Shown here in pieces: positions 1 through 9,300 of a DNA stretch of 64,000 nucleotides. Position numbers and translations under genes: made by a program. Source of the DNA: Gammaproteobacteria bacterium Milos-ODIII6 (GTDB lineage Bacteria > Pseudomonadota > Gammaproteobacteria > Chromatiales > Chromatiaceae); NCBI GenBank assembly GCA_029228645.1, contig JAPTHR010000007.1, positions 62,005 through 126,004 on the forward strand. Direction: 5' to 3'. The first letter of the stretch is position 1. Every line of letters begins with the position of its first letter. Below the pieces are notes generated by a model. The model was given only the letters and a program-made list of their open reading frames with translations. It was not told the origin of the DNA and did no database searches.

Positions 1-348
1 GGCCAACGCCTGGTTGCCATCAAGAACGTCACCTTCAATGAACCCTTTTTCCAGGGACATTTCCCGCAAAAACCCGTCATGCCGGGGGTGCTCATCATCG
101 AGGCGCTGGCGCAGGCCACCGGTTTGCTCGCGATGGAGAGCGAGGAGGTCAGCGGGGCGGCGATCTACTACCTCGTCGGGGTCGACAAGGCCCGCTTCAA
201 GCGCCCGGTGGTGCCCGGTGACCAGCTCAGGCTCGAGGTCTCGGTGACCAGGCAGCGGCGCGGCATCTGGAGTTTCTCTGGCAAGGCTACGGTGGATGGC
301 GCGGTATGCGCCTCGGCCGAGATCATGTGTACCGCGAGAGATCTGTGA
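1..348 (+). CDS. fabZ: 3-hydroxyacyl-ACP dehydratase FabZ (3' part)
   Basis: The reading frame is open from base 1 and ends at a TGA at 346-348, so the 5' end lies outside the window. FabZ dehydrates (3R)-hydroxyacyl-ACP in cytoplasmic fatty acid elongation. The visible protein has the hot-dog-fold active-site segment [14 protein letters not shown], whose His is the catalytic histidine of the family, followed by [10 protein letters not shown] with the catalytic Glu. It lies one base upstream of lpxA (stop 348, ATG 350), the classic fabZ-lpxA-lpxB order linking 3-hydroxyacyl-ACP use to lipid A synthesis. Only the N-terminal few dozen residues are missing. Confidence 0.95.
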   Translation, partial: GQRLVAIKNVTFNEPFFQGHFPQKPVMPGVLIIEALAQATGLLAMESEEVSGAAIYYLVGVDKARFKRPVVPGDQLRLEVSVTRQRRGIWSFSGKATVDGAVCASAEIMCTARDL

Positions 349-349
349 A

Positions 350-1120
350 ATGATCGACGCCCGGGCGGTCGTCGATGCAGCCGCGGAAATTGACGAGGGA
401 GTGGAGATCGGGCCCTTCTCCATCATTGGCGAGGGTGTACGGATTGCCTCCGGTACCGTGGTCGGCCCGCATGTCGTGATTCGCGGCGACACCCGCATTG
501 GTCACGACAACCGTATTTTCCAGTTTGCCTCGATCGGAGAGGACCCCCAGGACAAGAAATACGCGGGCGAGCGGACCCGGCTGGAGATCGGCAACCGAAA
601 TCAGATCCGGGAATTCGTCACCGTGCATCGGGGTACGGTTCAGGATGCCGGCCTCACGCGCATCGGGGACGACAACCTGCTGATGGCCTATGCGCATGTG
701 GCGCACGACTGCGAAATCGCAAACCATGTGATCATGGCGAATGCGGCCTCCCTGGGGGGGCACGTACAGGTCCACGATTGGGCCATACTCGGCGGCTTCT
801 CCGTGGTGCACCAGTTCTGCAGTGTCGGCGCGCACAGTTTCGCCGGCATGTCGAGCGTGATCAGCAAGAGCGTGCCCCCCTACGTGCTGGTCGCGGGTCA
901 TCCGGCGCGGGCGCGTGGTATCAACAGCGAAGGGTTGAAACGTCGCGGTTTCGATGAGCAACAGATCGCGCTGATCAAGCGGGCCTATCGCATTCTCTAT
1001 CACTCCGGCCTCATGGTGGGGGATGCCATGGCCCGACTGGAGTCGGAATTCCCTGAATCGCCGGAGATTCGCCTGCTGGTGCAGTTCCTGCGCGATAGCC
1101 AACGCAGTTTCATTCGGTAG
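350..1120 (+). CDS. lpxA: UDP-N-acetylglucosamine acyltransferase LpxA
   Basis: LpxA transfers a 3-hydroxyacyl chain from ACP to UDP-GlcNAc, the first step of lipid A synthesis in the cytoplasm. The 256-residue protein is close to the E. coli length (262). It shows the left-handed beta-helix hexapeptide pattern from about residue 10 to 190, and the segment AYAHVAHDCEIANHV carries the catalytic His that corresponds to E. coli His125. The frame could begin upstream at 296, but that would overlap fabZ; the ATG at 350, one base after the fabZ stop, gives the family N-terminus. It is coupled to fabZ upstream and to lpxB eight bases downstream. Confidence 0.96.
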   Translation: MIDARAVVDAAAEIDEGVEIGPFSIIGEGVRIASGTVVGPHVVIRGDTRIGHDNRIFQFASIGEDPQDKKYAGERTRLEIGNRNQIREFVTVHRGTVQDAGLTRIGDDNLLMAYAHVAHDCEIANHVIMANAASLGGHVQVHDWAILGGFSVVHQFCSVGAHSFAGMSSVISKSVPPYVLVAGHPARARGINSEGLKRRGFDEQQIALIKRAYRILYHSGLMVGDAMARLESEFPESPEIRLLVQFLRDSQRSFIR

Positions 1121-1128
1121 CACGCCCG

Positions 1129-2271
1129 GTGCGCATTGCAATCGTTGCAGCTGAGGCCTCCGGCGACCTGCTCGCGGCCGGACTTATGGCGCAGCTGCGC
1201 CGGCATTTTCCCGCGGCGCAATTCGAAGGTATCGGTGGCCCGCGCATGCAGGCGGTGGGCATGCAGCTGATCGAGCCGATGGAATCGCTCTCGGTCATGG
1301 GTCTGGTCGAGGTGTTGCGGCACCTGCCGCGCCTGCTGAGACTGCGCAGCGCGCTGACTGCCCGCTGGTCGCAGCATCCGCCGGATCTGTTCATCGGGGT
1401 CGATGCGCCGGACTTCAATCTCACGCTCGAACGCCGGCTGCGTCGGCAGGGCGTGCCGGTGGTGCACTATGTGAGTCCGACAGTCTGGGCCTGGCGCCGC
1501 CATAGGGTCCGCAAGTTGCGCGGCTCGGTCGACCTGCTGCTGAGCATCTTCCCCTTCGAGCCCGATTTTCTCGAGTCGCACGGCGTGCACTCGACCTACG
1601 TCGGGCACCGGCTTGCCGGGGATATGCCCCTCCAGCCCGATCGCGCCGGCGCCCGCGCAGCGCTCGGTCTGGCGCCCGATGCGCCGGTGCTCGCCGTTCT
1701 GCCGGGGAGTCGTCGCAGCGAGGTCGAGCGCCTGGCGCGTCCCTTTCTGCAGACGGCAAGCGCGTGCGCGCAGGCGCTGCCCGGGCTGCGAATCGTGACC
1801 CCCCTGGCTGGCGAGGCCAGCGCGGCGCTCTGGCAACAGCAAAAGGCAATGCATGCGCCGCACCTCGAGATCGTGGAAGGACTGCATGCCAGCCGCGAGA
1901 TGCTCGCTGCCGCGGACGTGGTCCTGACCGCATCCGGCACCGCCACCTTCGAGGCGCTCCTGAGCAAACGTCCGATGGTGGTCGGTTACAAACTCAACCA
2001 GCTCACCTACCTGATCGCCAAGTGGCTGAAACTGGTCAAACTCGAGCATGTGGCCATGGCGAATCTGCTGTCAGGCGAGGCCCTGGCGCCGGAGTTCATC
2101 CAGGATGCGTGTGAGCCGGAAAACCTGGCGCCGGCGGTGATCGCCTTTTTCCGTGACCCGGCGCGGGTGCAGGCGATTGAACGGGCGTATCGCCGAGTGC
2201 ACGAGTCCCTCGCGCTGGATACCGACGCGCAGGCGGCTCAGGCGGTGGTGGATCTGTTGAAGCAGCGCTAG
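1129..2271 (+). CDS. lpxB: Lipid-A-disaccharide synthase LpxB
   Basis: LpxB condenses UDP-2,3-diacylglucosamine with lipid X to make the lipid A disaccharide at the inner face of the cytoplasmic membrane. The 380-residue protein matches the family length (E. coli 382), begins with the typical VAAEASGDLLAAGLM segment and has YVSPTVWAWR and the glycosyltransferase segment ASGTATFEALL. The start is a GTG at 1129, giving MRIAIVAAEASGD. The stop codon TAG (2269-2271) lies inside a CTAG that is also the outer end of the palindromic element at 2268-2570, so the element touches the last codon without changing the protein. No rnhB follows. Confidence 0.96.
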   Translation: MRIAIVAAEASGDLLAAGLMAQLRRHFPAAQFEGIGGPRMQAVGMQLIEPMESLSVMGLVEVLRHLPRLLRLRSALTARWSQHPPDLFIGVDAPDFNLTLERRLRRQGVPVVHYVSPTVWAWRRHRVRKLRGSVDLLLSIFPFEPDFLESHGVHSTYVGHRLAGDMPLQPDRAGARAALGLAPDAPVLAVLPGSRRSEVERLARPFLQTASACAQALPGLRIVTPLAGEASAALWQQQKAMHAPHLEIVEGLHASREMLAAADVVLTASGTATFEALLSKRPMVVGYKLNQLTYLIAKWLKLVKLEHVAMANLLSGEALAPEFIQDACEPENLAPAVIAFFRDPARVQAIERAYRRVHESLALDTDAQAAQAVVDLLKQR

Positions 2272-2570
2272 CAGTCTGTCGGACTTAACGCTGTTTGGCT
2301 GCAAAAACCTTTCAGGAAAAGGTTTTCACGCAAGCCGCGTAGCGGTGAAACACAAGGATGTGTTTCATAAATCGCGGATAGCGATCAACTGACCTTATCG
2401 GACTCGTCAAATAGGTCCACTATTCTCCTCATCCGATAATCTCATTTGATTCGCTCCCGCGAATTTGATGCTGGGCATCCTGCCCTTCACCCCTTCGGGG
2501 CCAGCAAAGCTGGTCAATCCGCTCCTGGCGGATTAGTCGCTTCAAACGGATAAGTCCGACAGACTGCTAG
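2268..2570. mobile_element. MITE-like palindromic element, 303 bp
   Basis: The ends 2268-2287 and 2551-2570 are perfect 20-base inverted repeats, each with CTAG outermost. The interior codes for no protein but is rich in short hairpins: AAAACC...GGTTTT near 2303-2328, GAAACAC...GTGTTTC near 2346-2368, and pairs around GGCCAGC/GCTGGTC and AATCCGC/GCGGATT near 2500-2535. Terminal inverted repeats, no transposase and folded interior fit a non-autonomous miniature element. The outer CTAG copies may be a target duplication (CTAG or inner TA), but because CTAG is itself palindromic the boundary between repeat and duplication cannot be fixed. The parent transposase family is unknown to me. Confidence 0.75.
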
Positions 2571-2642
2571 CCCGACCCGTGACGAAGGCATGAGGTCGCG
2601 GGCGCTCATTCTTCGCATAGGGACATCGCAGCCGCAGCAGGT

Positions 2643-3233
2643 TCAATCTTCCTGGAATGCCTCGGTTTCATAGCGCCACACCCGCACCCCATCCGCCCAG
2701 TAGTCAGTTGCCAGGCCGGCTTTGAGCTTCAGATGGGCGAGAAACTGGTCCGGGTCCGGAAGCGATTCCCATACCGACGGCAGGAAGGTGCCCCGGTGCC
2801 CGTCGGGCGTTGCGAGGATCAAGCCATCCACCCCTGGACGAATCTGTTGCAGCAGGTCCTCTTCGCTGTCGAAGTCGATTGGCCGTGGCGGGCCGAGGAC
2901 CGATATCTCGATATGGGTCGCGTCCAGCTCGTCTGCCGCGAGCGGCGCGAAGCGCGGGTCACGAAAGGCGGCGGAATAGGCGTTTTCGGCGATGTCTTCG
3001 ATCAGGGTCTGAACCGGTTCCAGATGCCCGATACAGCCGCGCAAGCGGCCCGATCGGGTAAGCGTCACGAAGCAGGCTCTTTCTGCCCGGAGTGCCTCCG
3101 GGAAGTCGTCGCCTGACACCTTCAATGCCGAGCCGGTCTCCAGTCCATGGAGGATCGATTCCCGAGCCAGGCGCAGCATCGTCTGACGCTCGGCCTCGCC
3201 GTATTCTCCAGTGGTCTGCTCAGTGGAAGACAT
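2643..3233 (-). CDS. amrA: AmmeMemoRadiSam system protein A (AMMECR1 family)
   Basis: A 196-residue protein of the AMMECR1 fold, identified by the family signature LRGCIGHLEP at about residues 64-73 and the conserved FRDPRF segment near residue 90. AMMECR1 proteins occur in all domains of life, and their bacterial members sit beside Memo and a radical SAM gene, as here. The biochemical role is not settled; a part in a radical SAM reaction is inferred only from association. The start ATG at 3233 overlaps the end of the Memo gene (3220) by 14 bases, so the two are probably translationally coupled. The symbol is a convenience for the system name. Confidence 0.88.
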   Translation of the reverse strand: MSSTEQTTGEYGEAERQTMLRLARESILHGLETGSALKVSGDDFPEALRAERACFVTLTRSGRLRGCIGHLEPVQTLIEDIAENAYSAAFRDPRFAPLAADELDATHIEISVLGPPRPIDFDSEEDLLQQIRPGVDGLILATPDGHRGTFLPSVWESLPDPDQFLAHLKLKAGLATDYWADGVRVWRYETEAFQED

Positions 3234-4005
3234 AGGCGCCGTATCCGACTACGCGGTCGCGTGGACCGGCGGTATCCCCCGAGTTACGCAGGTCCCGGGT
3301 CTGCACCCCCAACGCGTGCGCCTGGGCCGACAGCAGCAGCCCCCGGATGGGGTTGCGCCCACAGGCATCCTCGTGGCCGATGTCCGGGTCGAGGGCCTCG
3401 ATGTGCGCGCTGGTGTTACGGTCCTTCTGCACGGCAGTGGCATAGTCGTGGTAGTGGCTCAGGTCCGAGCTGATCACGATCAGGGTCTCTGCTCCGCCCC
3501 ACAGGAGATCGAGCAGCGCGGCCACCTCCTGCGGTTCGGCATCGCCGACGATAAAGGGAACCAGGCGGATATCCCCGAGGGTCCGCTGCAGGAAGGGCAG
3601 CTGCACCTCGAGGGCATGTTCACCCTCGAACGCCTGCTCCAGGATACCGACCTGGGGCAGGGCGAGCGCCTGTTGCACTGCGGCAGTATCCACCGGGATA
3701 TCGCCCAGTGGGGTGCGGAACTCCACGGCAGCCGTGGTGGCGATGCCGCGAAACGCGACCCGGTGCGAGGGAGCGAGCACCACCACGCGCTCGATTCGAC
3801 CCGCAACAGCCTGCAGGCTGGCATAGGCATTGGCCGCGATCGGACCGGAGTAGACGTAGCCTGCATGTGGAGCGATCAGCGCCTTGGGTGCCGGGCCGGG
3901 GTAGGGCGCCGCCTCACCGAGGTATTGATCGATTTGTCCGGCCAGCTGCGCCGGGTCTGCCGGATAAAACATACCTGCGACATTGGGCATCTGTGTGTGC
4001 GTCAC
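3220..4005 (-). CDS. amrB: AmmeMemoRadiSam system protein B (Memo family)
   Basis: Memo-family protein related to LigB-type dioxygenases. Visible family segments are PHAGYVYSGP, APSHRVAF, EGEHALEVQLPFLQ, SSDLSHY and the Cys-containing EDACGRNPI; from memory, human MEMO1 uses two His and one Cys at matching places to bind iron. The frame extends upstream to 4242, but the GTG at 4005 is preceded by GGAGGA (4013-4018) eight bases away, and the protein then begins just before the conserved NVAGMFYPAD; this gives 261 residues. ATGs at 3990 and 4032 are alternatives. It is divergent from the radical SAM gene, leaving a short shared control region at 4006-4066. Confidence 0.86.
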   Translation of the reverse strand: MTHTQMPNVAGMFYPADPAQLAGQIDQYLGEAAPYPGPAPKALIAPHAGYVYSGPIAANAYASLQAVAGRIERVVVLAPSHRVAFRGIATTAAVEFRTPLGDIPVDTAAVQQALALPQVGILEQAFEGEHALEVQLPFLQRTLGDIRLVPFIVGDAEPQEVAALLDLLWGGAETLIVISSDLSHYHDYATAVQKDRNTSAHIEALDPDIGHEDACGRNPIRGLLLSAQAHALGVQTRDLRNSGDTAGPRDRVVGYGAYVFH

Positions 4006-4066
4006 CTTGCAATCCTCCGGGAATGTATCCATAAAAAGCATAGGGCCATATTCCAAGGATTCAATC

Positions 4067-5170
4067 ATGAGCGATTTTCCCATCCAGGCCGGTGCTGAGG
4101 TGGTGTCCACGACATACTGGCACAAGCTCGATGACGGGCGGGTGCAGTGTGATGTCTGTCCGCGGGCCTGCAAGCTGCACGAAGGGCAGCGCGGCCTCTG
4201 CTTCGTGCGCGGCTGCCTCAACCACGAGGTCGTGCTGACCACCTATGGGCGGTCCAGCGGTTTCGTTATCGATCCGATCGAGAAGAAACCGCTCAACCAT
4301 TTTCTGCCGGGCAGCTCGGTTTTTTCCTTCGGCACCGCCGGTTGCAATCTCTCGTGCAAGTTCTGTCAGAACTGGGACATGAGCAAGTCGCGCGAAATGG
4401 ATACCCTGGCGGATGCGGCCTCGCCCGAGGCGATTGCGCGCGTGGCAAAGGAGAACGGTTGCCGCAGCGTGGCCTTTACTTACAACGACCCGGTGATCTT
4501 TCTCGAGTATGCCGTGGACGTGGCCAGGGCATGCCGCGCGGAAGGCATCAAGACCGTGGCGGTCACGGCGGGATACATCTCGCCGGGCGCGCGGGAGGAT
4601 TTCTTCGCTCACATGGACGCGGCGAACGTGGACCTGAAGGCCTTCAGCGATGCGTTCTACCACAAGATCTGCGGCGGCCACCTGCAGCCGGTGCTGGACA
4701 CCCTGGTTTACCTGAAACACGAGACCGACGTCTGGTTCGAACTCACCACCCTGCTGATACCGGGCGAGAACGACAGCGAACAGGAGATCGACGAGATGAC
4801 CCGCTGGGTGGTGGAAAAACTCGGCCCGGACGTGCCGATGCACTTCACCGCCTTTCATCCCGACTGGAAGATGCTCGATCATCCGTCGACGCCGCCGGCG
4901 ACCCTCACCCGGGCGCGCGAGATCGCGCTGCGCAACGGGGTGCACCACGCGTTCACCGGGAATGTGCACGACAAGGGCGGTCAGAGCACCTGGTGCCCGA
5001 AATGCAAGCAGCTCGTGATCGAGCGTGACTGGTATGAACTAGGCGAATGGCATCTGGATGCCGCCGGCCACTGCGCACACTGTGGCGAGCCGATCGCCGG
5101 AGTGTTCGAGGCAGGCCCGGGAAACTGGGGTTCGCGCCGCCAGGTGGTGCGGATGAGTGGCCGGGCATGA
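4067..5170 (+). CDS. amrS: AmmeMemoRadiSam system radical SAM enzyme
   Basis: A 367-residue radical SAM enzyme. The SAM/4Fe-4S motif is CNLSCKFC (Cys93, Cys97, Cys100). An N-terminal Cys cluster (CDVCPRAC, residues 28-35, plus Cys45 and Cys50) and a C-terminal zinc-ribbon-like pair, CPKC and HCAHC, flank the core. It resembles pyruvate formate-lyase activases, but no glycyl radical enzyme lies nearby, as is usual for this subfamily; substrate unknown. The ATG at 4067 has AAGG ten bases upstream; the longer frame from 3983 would overlap the amrB start region. It is divergent from amrB/amrA, whereas many genomes keep all three on one strand. Confidence 0.9.
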   Translation: MSDFPIQAGAEVVSTTYWHKLDDGRVQCDVCPRACKLHEGQRGLCFVRGCLNHEVVLTTYGRSSGFVIDPIEKKPLNHFLPGSSVFSFGTAGCNLSCKFCQNWDMSKSREMDTLADAASPEAIARVAKENGCRSVAFTYNDPVIFLEYAVDVARACRAEGIKTVAVTAGYISPGAREDFFAHMDAANVDLKAFSDAFYHKICGGHLQPVLDTLVYLKHETDVWFELTTLLIPGENDSEQEIDEMTRWVVEKLGPDVPMHFTAFHPDWKMLDHPSTPPATLTRAREIALRNGVHHAFTGNVHDKGGQSTWCPKCKQLVIERDWYELGEWHLDAAGHCAHCGEPIAGVFEAGPGNWGSRRQVVRMSGRA

Positions 5171-5231
5171 CGGCCGAGTAGGGCAGGCGTTACACTGCGC
5201 GCCTCCTTATTGACCAAGCGACGGCCTGCCA

Positions 5232-5813
5232 ATGCGATTGTGTGACCGGGATATTGTCCAGGCCCTCGACGAGGGGCGGATTCAGATCGATCCTCGACCG
5301 GAGGACCACAAGATCAGCGGCGTCAGCGTCGATCTTTGCCTGGGTGACCGTTTCAGGGTCTTCAGTTCGCACCAGACGCCCTACATCGACCTCTCCGGGA
5401 CCCGTGAGGCGGTCAACGCCGCGGTCGAGCGGGTCATGAGCGACGAGATACTGGTCTCGCCCGAGGGGCGTTTCGTGCTCCATCCCGGCGAACTCGCGCT
5501 CGGGATCACGCGCGAAGCGATCACCCTGCCGGATGACCTGGTCGGTTGGCTGGATGGGCGTTCCAGCCTGGCGCGCCTCGGCCTGATGGTGCACGTGACC
5601 GCGCATCGCATTGACCCCGGTTGGAGCGGCAACATTGTGCTGGAGTTCTTCAACTCCGGGAAACTGCCGCTTTCCCTGCAACCCGGGATGTCCATCGGCG
5701 CGATGAGCTTCGAGACCCTGAGCGGACCGGCGGAGCGTCCCTATGTGAAACGCGAGGACGCCAAGTACCGCGGCCAGAGCGGCCCGGTCGCGAGTCGCAT
5801 CAGCGAAGACTGA
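5232..5813 (+). CDS. dcd: dCTP deaminase Dcd
   Basis: Deaminates dCTP to dUTP, feeding dTMP synthesis. The protein is 193 residues, the same length as E. coli Dcd, with the family segments [22 protein letters not shown] and [15 protein letters not shown]; the Glu in the last segment is the catalytic glutamate of the family. It stands alone on this strand and is exactly back to back with purN: its stop ends at 5813 and the purN stop begins at 5814, so no room is left for a separate terminator between the two. Confidence 0.96.
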   Translation: MRLCDRDIVQALDEGRIQIDPRPEDHKISGVSVDLCLGDRFRVFSSHQTPYIDLSGTREAVNAAVERVMSDEILVSPEGRFVLHPGELALGITREAITLPDDLVGWLDGRSSLARLGLMVHVTAHRIDPGWSGNIVLEFFNSGKLPLSLQPGMSIGAMSFETLSGPAERPYVKREDAKYRGQSGPVASRISED

Positions 5814-6485
5814 TCAGGCGGCAGGACTGTCCGTCGCCCAGCGCAGCGGCTGCTGCAGCGGCGCATCGTCCATCATCACCCCCTGTTCGGGATCGAGCCG
5901 GAGTCGTCCCTGCGCAAACCACTGGATCACTGCCGGGTAGATCTGATGCTCCTGTTGCAGCACCCGCGCCGCCAGGGTCGACTCGTCATCCCCAGGCAGC
6001 ACCGCTACCTCGGCCTGCAGTACCACGGGACCGCCGTCCAGTTCCTCGGTCACGAAATGCACGCTGGCCCCATGGATCCGGTGCTGTTCCTCGAGCGCGC
6101 GCCGGTGGGTATGCAGGCCCTGCAGGCGTGGCAACAGCGAGGGGTGGATGTTGAGCAGTCGCCCGGCGTAATGTTGCACGAAGTCCGGTGTCAGGATGCG
6201 CATGAAGCCCGCCAACACGACCAGGCCCGGCTGGTATCGATCGATTTTCTTTACCAGGGCGGCATCGAAAGCGCCGCGGTCGGGATAGTCTGCGTGCGCC
6301 ACCACCTCGGTCGGTATTCCCGCCGCGCGGGCGCGCTGCAGGCCGTAGGCATTCCCCGCATTGCTGATCACGGCGCTTACCTCGGCGTGCAGCGCACCAT
6401 AGGTGCAGGCATCCATGATTGCCTGCAGATTGCTTCCGCTCCCGGAGATCAGCACCACGATCCGCAGTTTGGAGCCCGGCTTCAT
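5814..6485 (-). CDS. purN: Phosphoribosylglycinamide formyltransferase PurN
   Basis: Transfers a formyl group from 10-formyl-THF to GAR, the third step of purine synthesis. The 223-residue protein begins [17 protein letters not shown], has the substrate-binding [11 protein letters not shown] and the active-site segments NIHPSLLP and [13 protein letters not shown], where Asn, His and Asp form the catalytic set. A longer frame reaches 6701, but the ATG at 6485 overlaps the purM stop as ATGA, the usual coupling, and gives the expected length (E. coli 212). The C-terminus is slightly longer than in E. coli. Confidence 0.95.
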   Translation of the reverse strand: MKPGSKLRIVVLISGSGSNLQAIMDACTYGALHAEVSAVISNAGNAYGLQRARAAGIPTEVVAHADYPDRGAFDAALVKKIDRYQPGLVVLAGFMRILTPDFVQHYAGRLLNIHPSLLPRLQGLHTHRRALEEQHRIHGASVHFVTEELDGGPVVLQAEVAVLPGDDESTLAARVLQQEHQIYPAVIQWFAQGRLRLDPEQGVMMDDAPLQQPLRWATDSPAA

Positions 6486-7543
6486 CCCTGATAGACGACC
6501 CGAGCCTGGGCATCCCCGCCGGCTTCGATCTGTCCCAGGCGGATGACGGTTTCGCCCAGTGATTCCAGCAGCTCGCTGGCGCCATCGGCTTGCGCGGCTG
6601 GCAGGCAGATGACCATGCCGATGCCACAGTTGAAGGTGCGCAGCATTTCCTGCGGCGCGATCCGCCCGTTCTGCTGCAACCAGTTGAATACCTCTGGCCA
6701 CTGCCAGGCGCCCGGGTCGATCAACGCCTGGGTGTTTTCCGGCAGTACCCGCGGAATGTTTTCGCTCAGACCGCCGCCGGTGATATGCGCGAGCGCATGC
6801 ACCTCGGTCGCGGCCAACAGCTGCAACAGGGGCTTCACGTAGATGCGGGTCGGCGCCAGCAGGGCCTCGCCCAGGGTGCGTCCATCGAAGGGCTGGGTCA
6901 GATCGGCATCAGCGACCTCGATCACCTTGCGCACCAGTGAGTAGCCGTTCGAATGCGGACCGGAGGATGCCAGCCCGAGCAGGACGTCGCCCGGCTGGAC
7001 CGAGTCCGGTTGCAGGATGCGGTCTTTCTCCACGATGCCGACCGCAAAGCCTGCCAGGTCGTAGTCCTCGCCCTCGTACATTCCGGGCATCTCGGCGGTC
7101 TCCCCACCGGTGAGCGCGCAGCCCGCCAGCTCGCAGCCACGCGCGATACCGGATACAACCTCGACCGCGGTATCCACCGCAAGGTGCCCGGTGGCGTAGT
7201 AGTCGAGGAAAAACAGGGGCTCCGCTCCCGCCACCACGATGTCGTTGACGCACATCGCGACCAGGTCGATCCCGATCGTGTCGTGGCGTCCCATCTGCAT
7301 TGCCAGCTTGAGCTTGGTGCCGACCCCGTCGGTACCGGAAACCAGTACCGGCTGGCGATAACCGGGAGGGATCTCGAACAAGGCCCCGAAACCGCCCAGG
7401 CCGGTCAGTACGCCGGGGCGGAAGGTGTTGCGGACCAGGGGTTTGATCCGTTCGATCAATGCATTGCCAGCGTCGATGTCGACCCCCGCTTTGGCGTAAC
7501 TGAGGCTTTCTCTGGGGTCGCTGTGGGATGTACTGTCGCTCAA
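6482..7543 (-). CDS. purM: Phosphoribosylformylglycinamidine cyclo-ligase PurM
   Basis: ATP-dependent closure of FGAM to AIR, the fifth step of purine synthesis. The protein carries [17 protein letters not shown] at the N-terminus, [14 protein letters not shown] and [11 protein letters not shown], all PurM/ThiL-superfamily signatures. There is no ATG near the family N-terminus. I chose the TTG at 7543, with GGAG six bases upstream, which gives 353 residues against 345 in E. coli; the open frame itself runs back to 7888. It is translationally coupled to purN. The shared region with the divergent DUF2066 gene (7544-7648) should hold both promoters. Confidence 0.93.
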   Translation of the reverse strand: MSDSTSHSDPRESLSYAKAGVDIDAGNALIERIKPLVRNTFRPGVLTGLGGFGALFEIPPGYRQPVLVSGTDGVGTKLKLAMQMGRHDTIGIDLVAMCVNDIVVAGAEPLFFLDYYATGHLAVDTAVEVVSGIARGCELAGCALTGGETAEMPGMYEGEDYDLAGFAVGIVEKDRILQPDSVQPGDVLLGLASSGPHSNGYSLVRKVIEVADADLTQPFDGRTLGEALLAPTRIYVKPLLQLLAATEVHALAHITGGGLSENIPRVLPENTQALIDPGAWQWPEVFNWLQQNGRIAPQEMLRTFNCGIGMVICLPAAQADGASELLESLGETVIRLGQIEAGGDAQARVVYQG

Positions 7544-7648
7544 GGCGCGCTCCGGTAGGGGTTTGGGGTAGGGCGGGAATTTTAACCTCTTAGCGGCGCT
7601 CTTGGTACGTGGTGTGACGCTCGCGGGGGGACTGATAAACTTCGTCGG

Positions 7649-8746
7649 ATGAAGCTTCTCAAACCATTCCTCCTGCTCCTGCTCGCTCTGCATGCGGTGG
7701 TCGCCGCGGCGCAAGTCCCGGATATCTTCAGCGGCGAGGTCCCGGTGGCTGACGAGAGTCCCGCAACCCGGGCTCTCGCACTGCAGCAGATTCTGCGCCA
7801 GGTGATGGTGCGTGTCGCCGGCCAGCGGAGCATTCTCGCGGCAGAGGCTGCCAACGAGGTCCTGCAGGACGCCGGTGCCCTGGTGCAACAGTTCCGCTAT
7901 CGCAGCGCGCCGGGTCCGGCGGATGGCGAGGCGACTCCCCAGCGCTACCTGCAGGCGCGTTTCGATCCCCCTGCGCTGCGACGTGCGATGCTTGGCAAAA
8001 GACTCCCGGTCTGGCTGGGCGAGCGACCCCGGGTGCTGCTATGGGTGGCGACCGAGGAAAACGGGGTCCGGCGCCTGCGGAGCGTCGGAGACGAGCGCCC
8101 GGTGCGCGAACGGCTGTTACAGCTTGCCGAGGAACGCGGCATGCCCCTGCAACTGCCGTTGTTGGATCTGGAGGATCGGGCTGCGATCACCGCTGCCGAC
8201 GTCTGGAGCGGCTTTGCCGGCGCGATTCAGCGCGCGTCGCAACGCTATCCGCATGAGGTGGTCCTGACCGTCGGTGCTACCCGATCGGGTGGCGGACGCT
8301 GGCTGCTTGCATGGCGACTGTGGCGGGATGGGCAGTACCGCGAGCTTTCCAGCGCGGGGGATGCGCTTGCAGATGCGCTCGCAAGCGGACTCGACCTGGT
8401 ACAGGATCGATTGGCGCAACAATCCGGTGCGGTCCTTCCGGATCACAGCGATATGACCCGCATCAGCGTTGAGGGGGTCAGCACCCTGCAGGCCTATGGG
8501 TACCTGATGGAGGCACTGCGCCTGCTGCCGCAAGTCAGTACGGTCGTGGTGCTGCAGGCGGAGCCCGATCGCCTGCTGCTGGGTGTGGATGCGGAAGGCG
8601 GCCGGGAGGTCCTGACACGTGCGCTGATCAGGGATCCTTCGCTGGTCGCGTTGCCCGCGGCGGCAAAGGATGTGACACAAGCCGGTCAATCAGCGGTGAC
8701 GCTGCACTACCAGTTTATCGACCCGGGTGCGATCGAACAGCCATGA
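7649..8746 (+). CDS. DUF2066 domain-containing exported protein
   Basis: A 365-residue protein with a clear signal peptide ([22 protein letters not shown], cleavage after about residue 21). The mature part begins with the segment [19 protein letters not shown] and continues [10 protein letters not shown], which I recognise as the DUF2066 signature. Function is unknown. In many Gammaproteobacteria this gene sits between purM and a CDP-alcohol transferase/AI-2E/hda block, exactly as here. Its stop overlaps the next start as ATGA at 8743-8746, so it is the first gene of a four-base-overlap operon. It was probably periplasmic from the start: no transmembrane segment follows the signal peptide. 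Confidence 0.85.
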   Translation: MKLLKPFLLLLLALHAVVAAAQVPDIFSGEVPVADESPATRALALQQILRQVMVRVAGQRSILAAEAANEVLQDAGALVQQFRYRSAPGPADGEATPQRYLQARFDPPALRRAMLGKRLPVWLGERPRVLLWVATEENGVRRLRSVGDERPVRERLLQLAEERGMPLQLPLLDLEDRAAITAADVWSGFAGAIQRASQRYPHEVVLTVGATRSGGGRWLLAWRLWRDGQYRELSSAGDALADALASGLDLVQDRLAQQSGAVLPDHSDMTRISVEGVSTLQAYGYLMEALRLLPQVSTVVVLQAEPDRLLLGVDAEGGREVLTRALIRDPSLVALPAAAKDVTQAGQSAVTLHYQFIDPGAIEQP

Positions 8747-9300
8747 TCCGGCTGCGGCATATCCCCAACGTGATCACCGTCCTGCGCATCCTGCTGGTCG
8801 GTCCCATCGTCTGGGCATTGCTCGAGGAACGCTATCAACTGGCGATTGGACTGTTTCTGGTCGCAGGTGTGTCGGATGCGGTGGACGGATTCCTCGCCAA
8901 ACAGTTCGATTGGAGCAGCCGTCTGGGTGGCATCCTGGATGCGCTCGCGGACAAGTTTCTGCTGGTCTCCACCTTCCTCGCATTGTGGTGGCTTGGCATG
9001 TTTCCGGGCTGGTTCGTGTTTCTGATCCTGGTGCGTGATGTCGTCATCGTGAGCGGAGGGATTGCCTACCGCACCCGCGTCGGGATCTTCGACCCTGCGC
9101 CGACGCTGATCAGTAAACTCAATACCTTTCTGCAGATCCTGCTGGCCGCCCTGGGCGTGCTTCACCTTGGAATGATGCCGCTTCCCGCGTGGGTATTTCA
9201 GCTGCTGATCTGGAGCGTCGTGGCGACCGTGCTCCTGAGTGGCGCCGGCTACGTGATGGAATGGAGCCGGCGCGCTGCGAATGGGGGCCGGAGTGACTGA
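8743..9300 (+). CDS. CDP-alcohol phosphatidyltransferase family protein
   Basis: A 185-residue inner-membrane protein with about five to six hydrophobic segments. The family metal-binding motif is present as DAVDGFLAK followed by GGILDALADK (residues about 46-72): all four Asp are in place, but the position that is Arg in the usual DGxxAR consensus is Lys here. It should exchange the CMP of a CDP-diacylglycerol-type donor for an alcohol headgroup, as PgsA does with glycerol 3-phosphate; the real acceptor cannot be told from sequence. Its 3' end overlaps the AI-2E gene by about 20 bases. A separate canonical pgsA is likely elsewhere. Confidence 0.85.
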   Translation: MIRLRHIPNVITVLRILLVGPIVWALLEERYQLAIGLFLVAGVSDAVDGFLAKQFDWSSRLGGILDALADKFLLVSTFLALWWLGMFPGWFVFLILVRDVVIVSGGIAYRTRVGIFDPAPTLISKLNTFLQILLAALGVLHLGMMPLPAWVFQLLIWSVVATVLLSGAGYVMEWSRRAANGGRSD

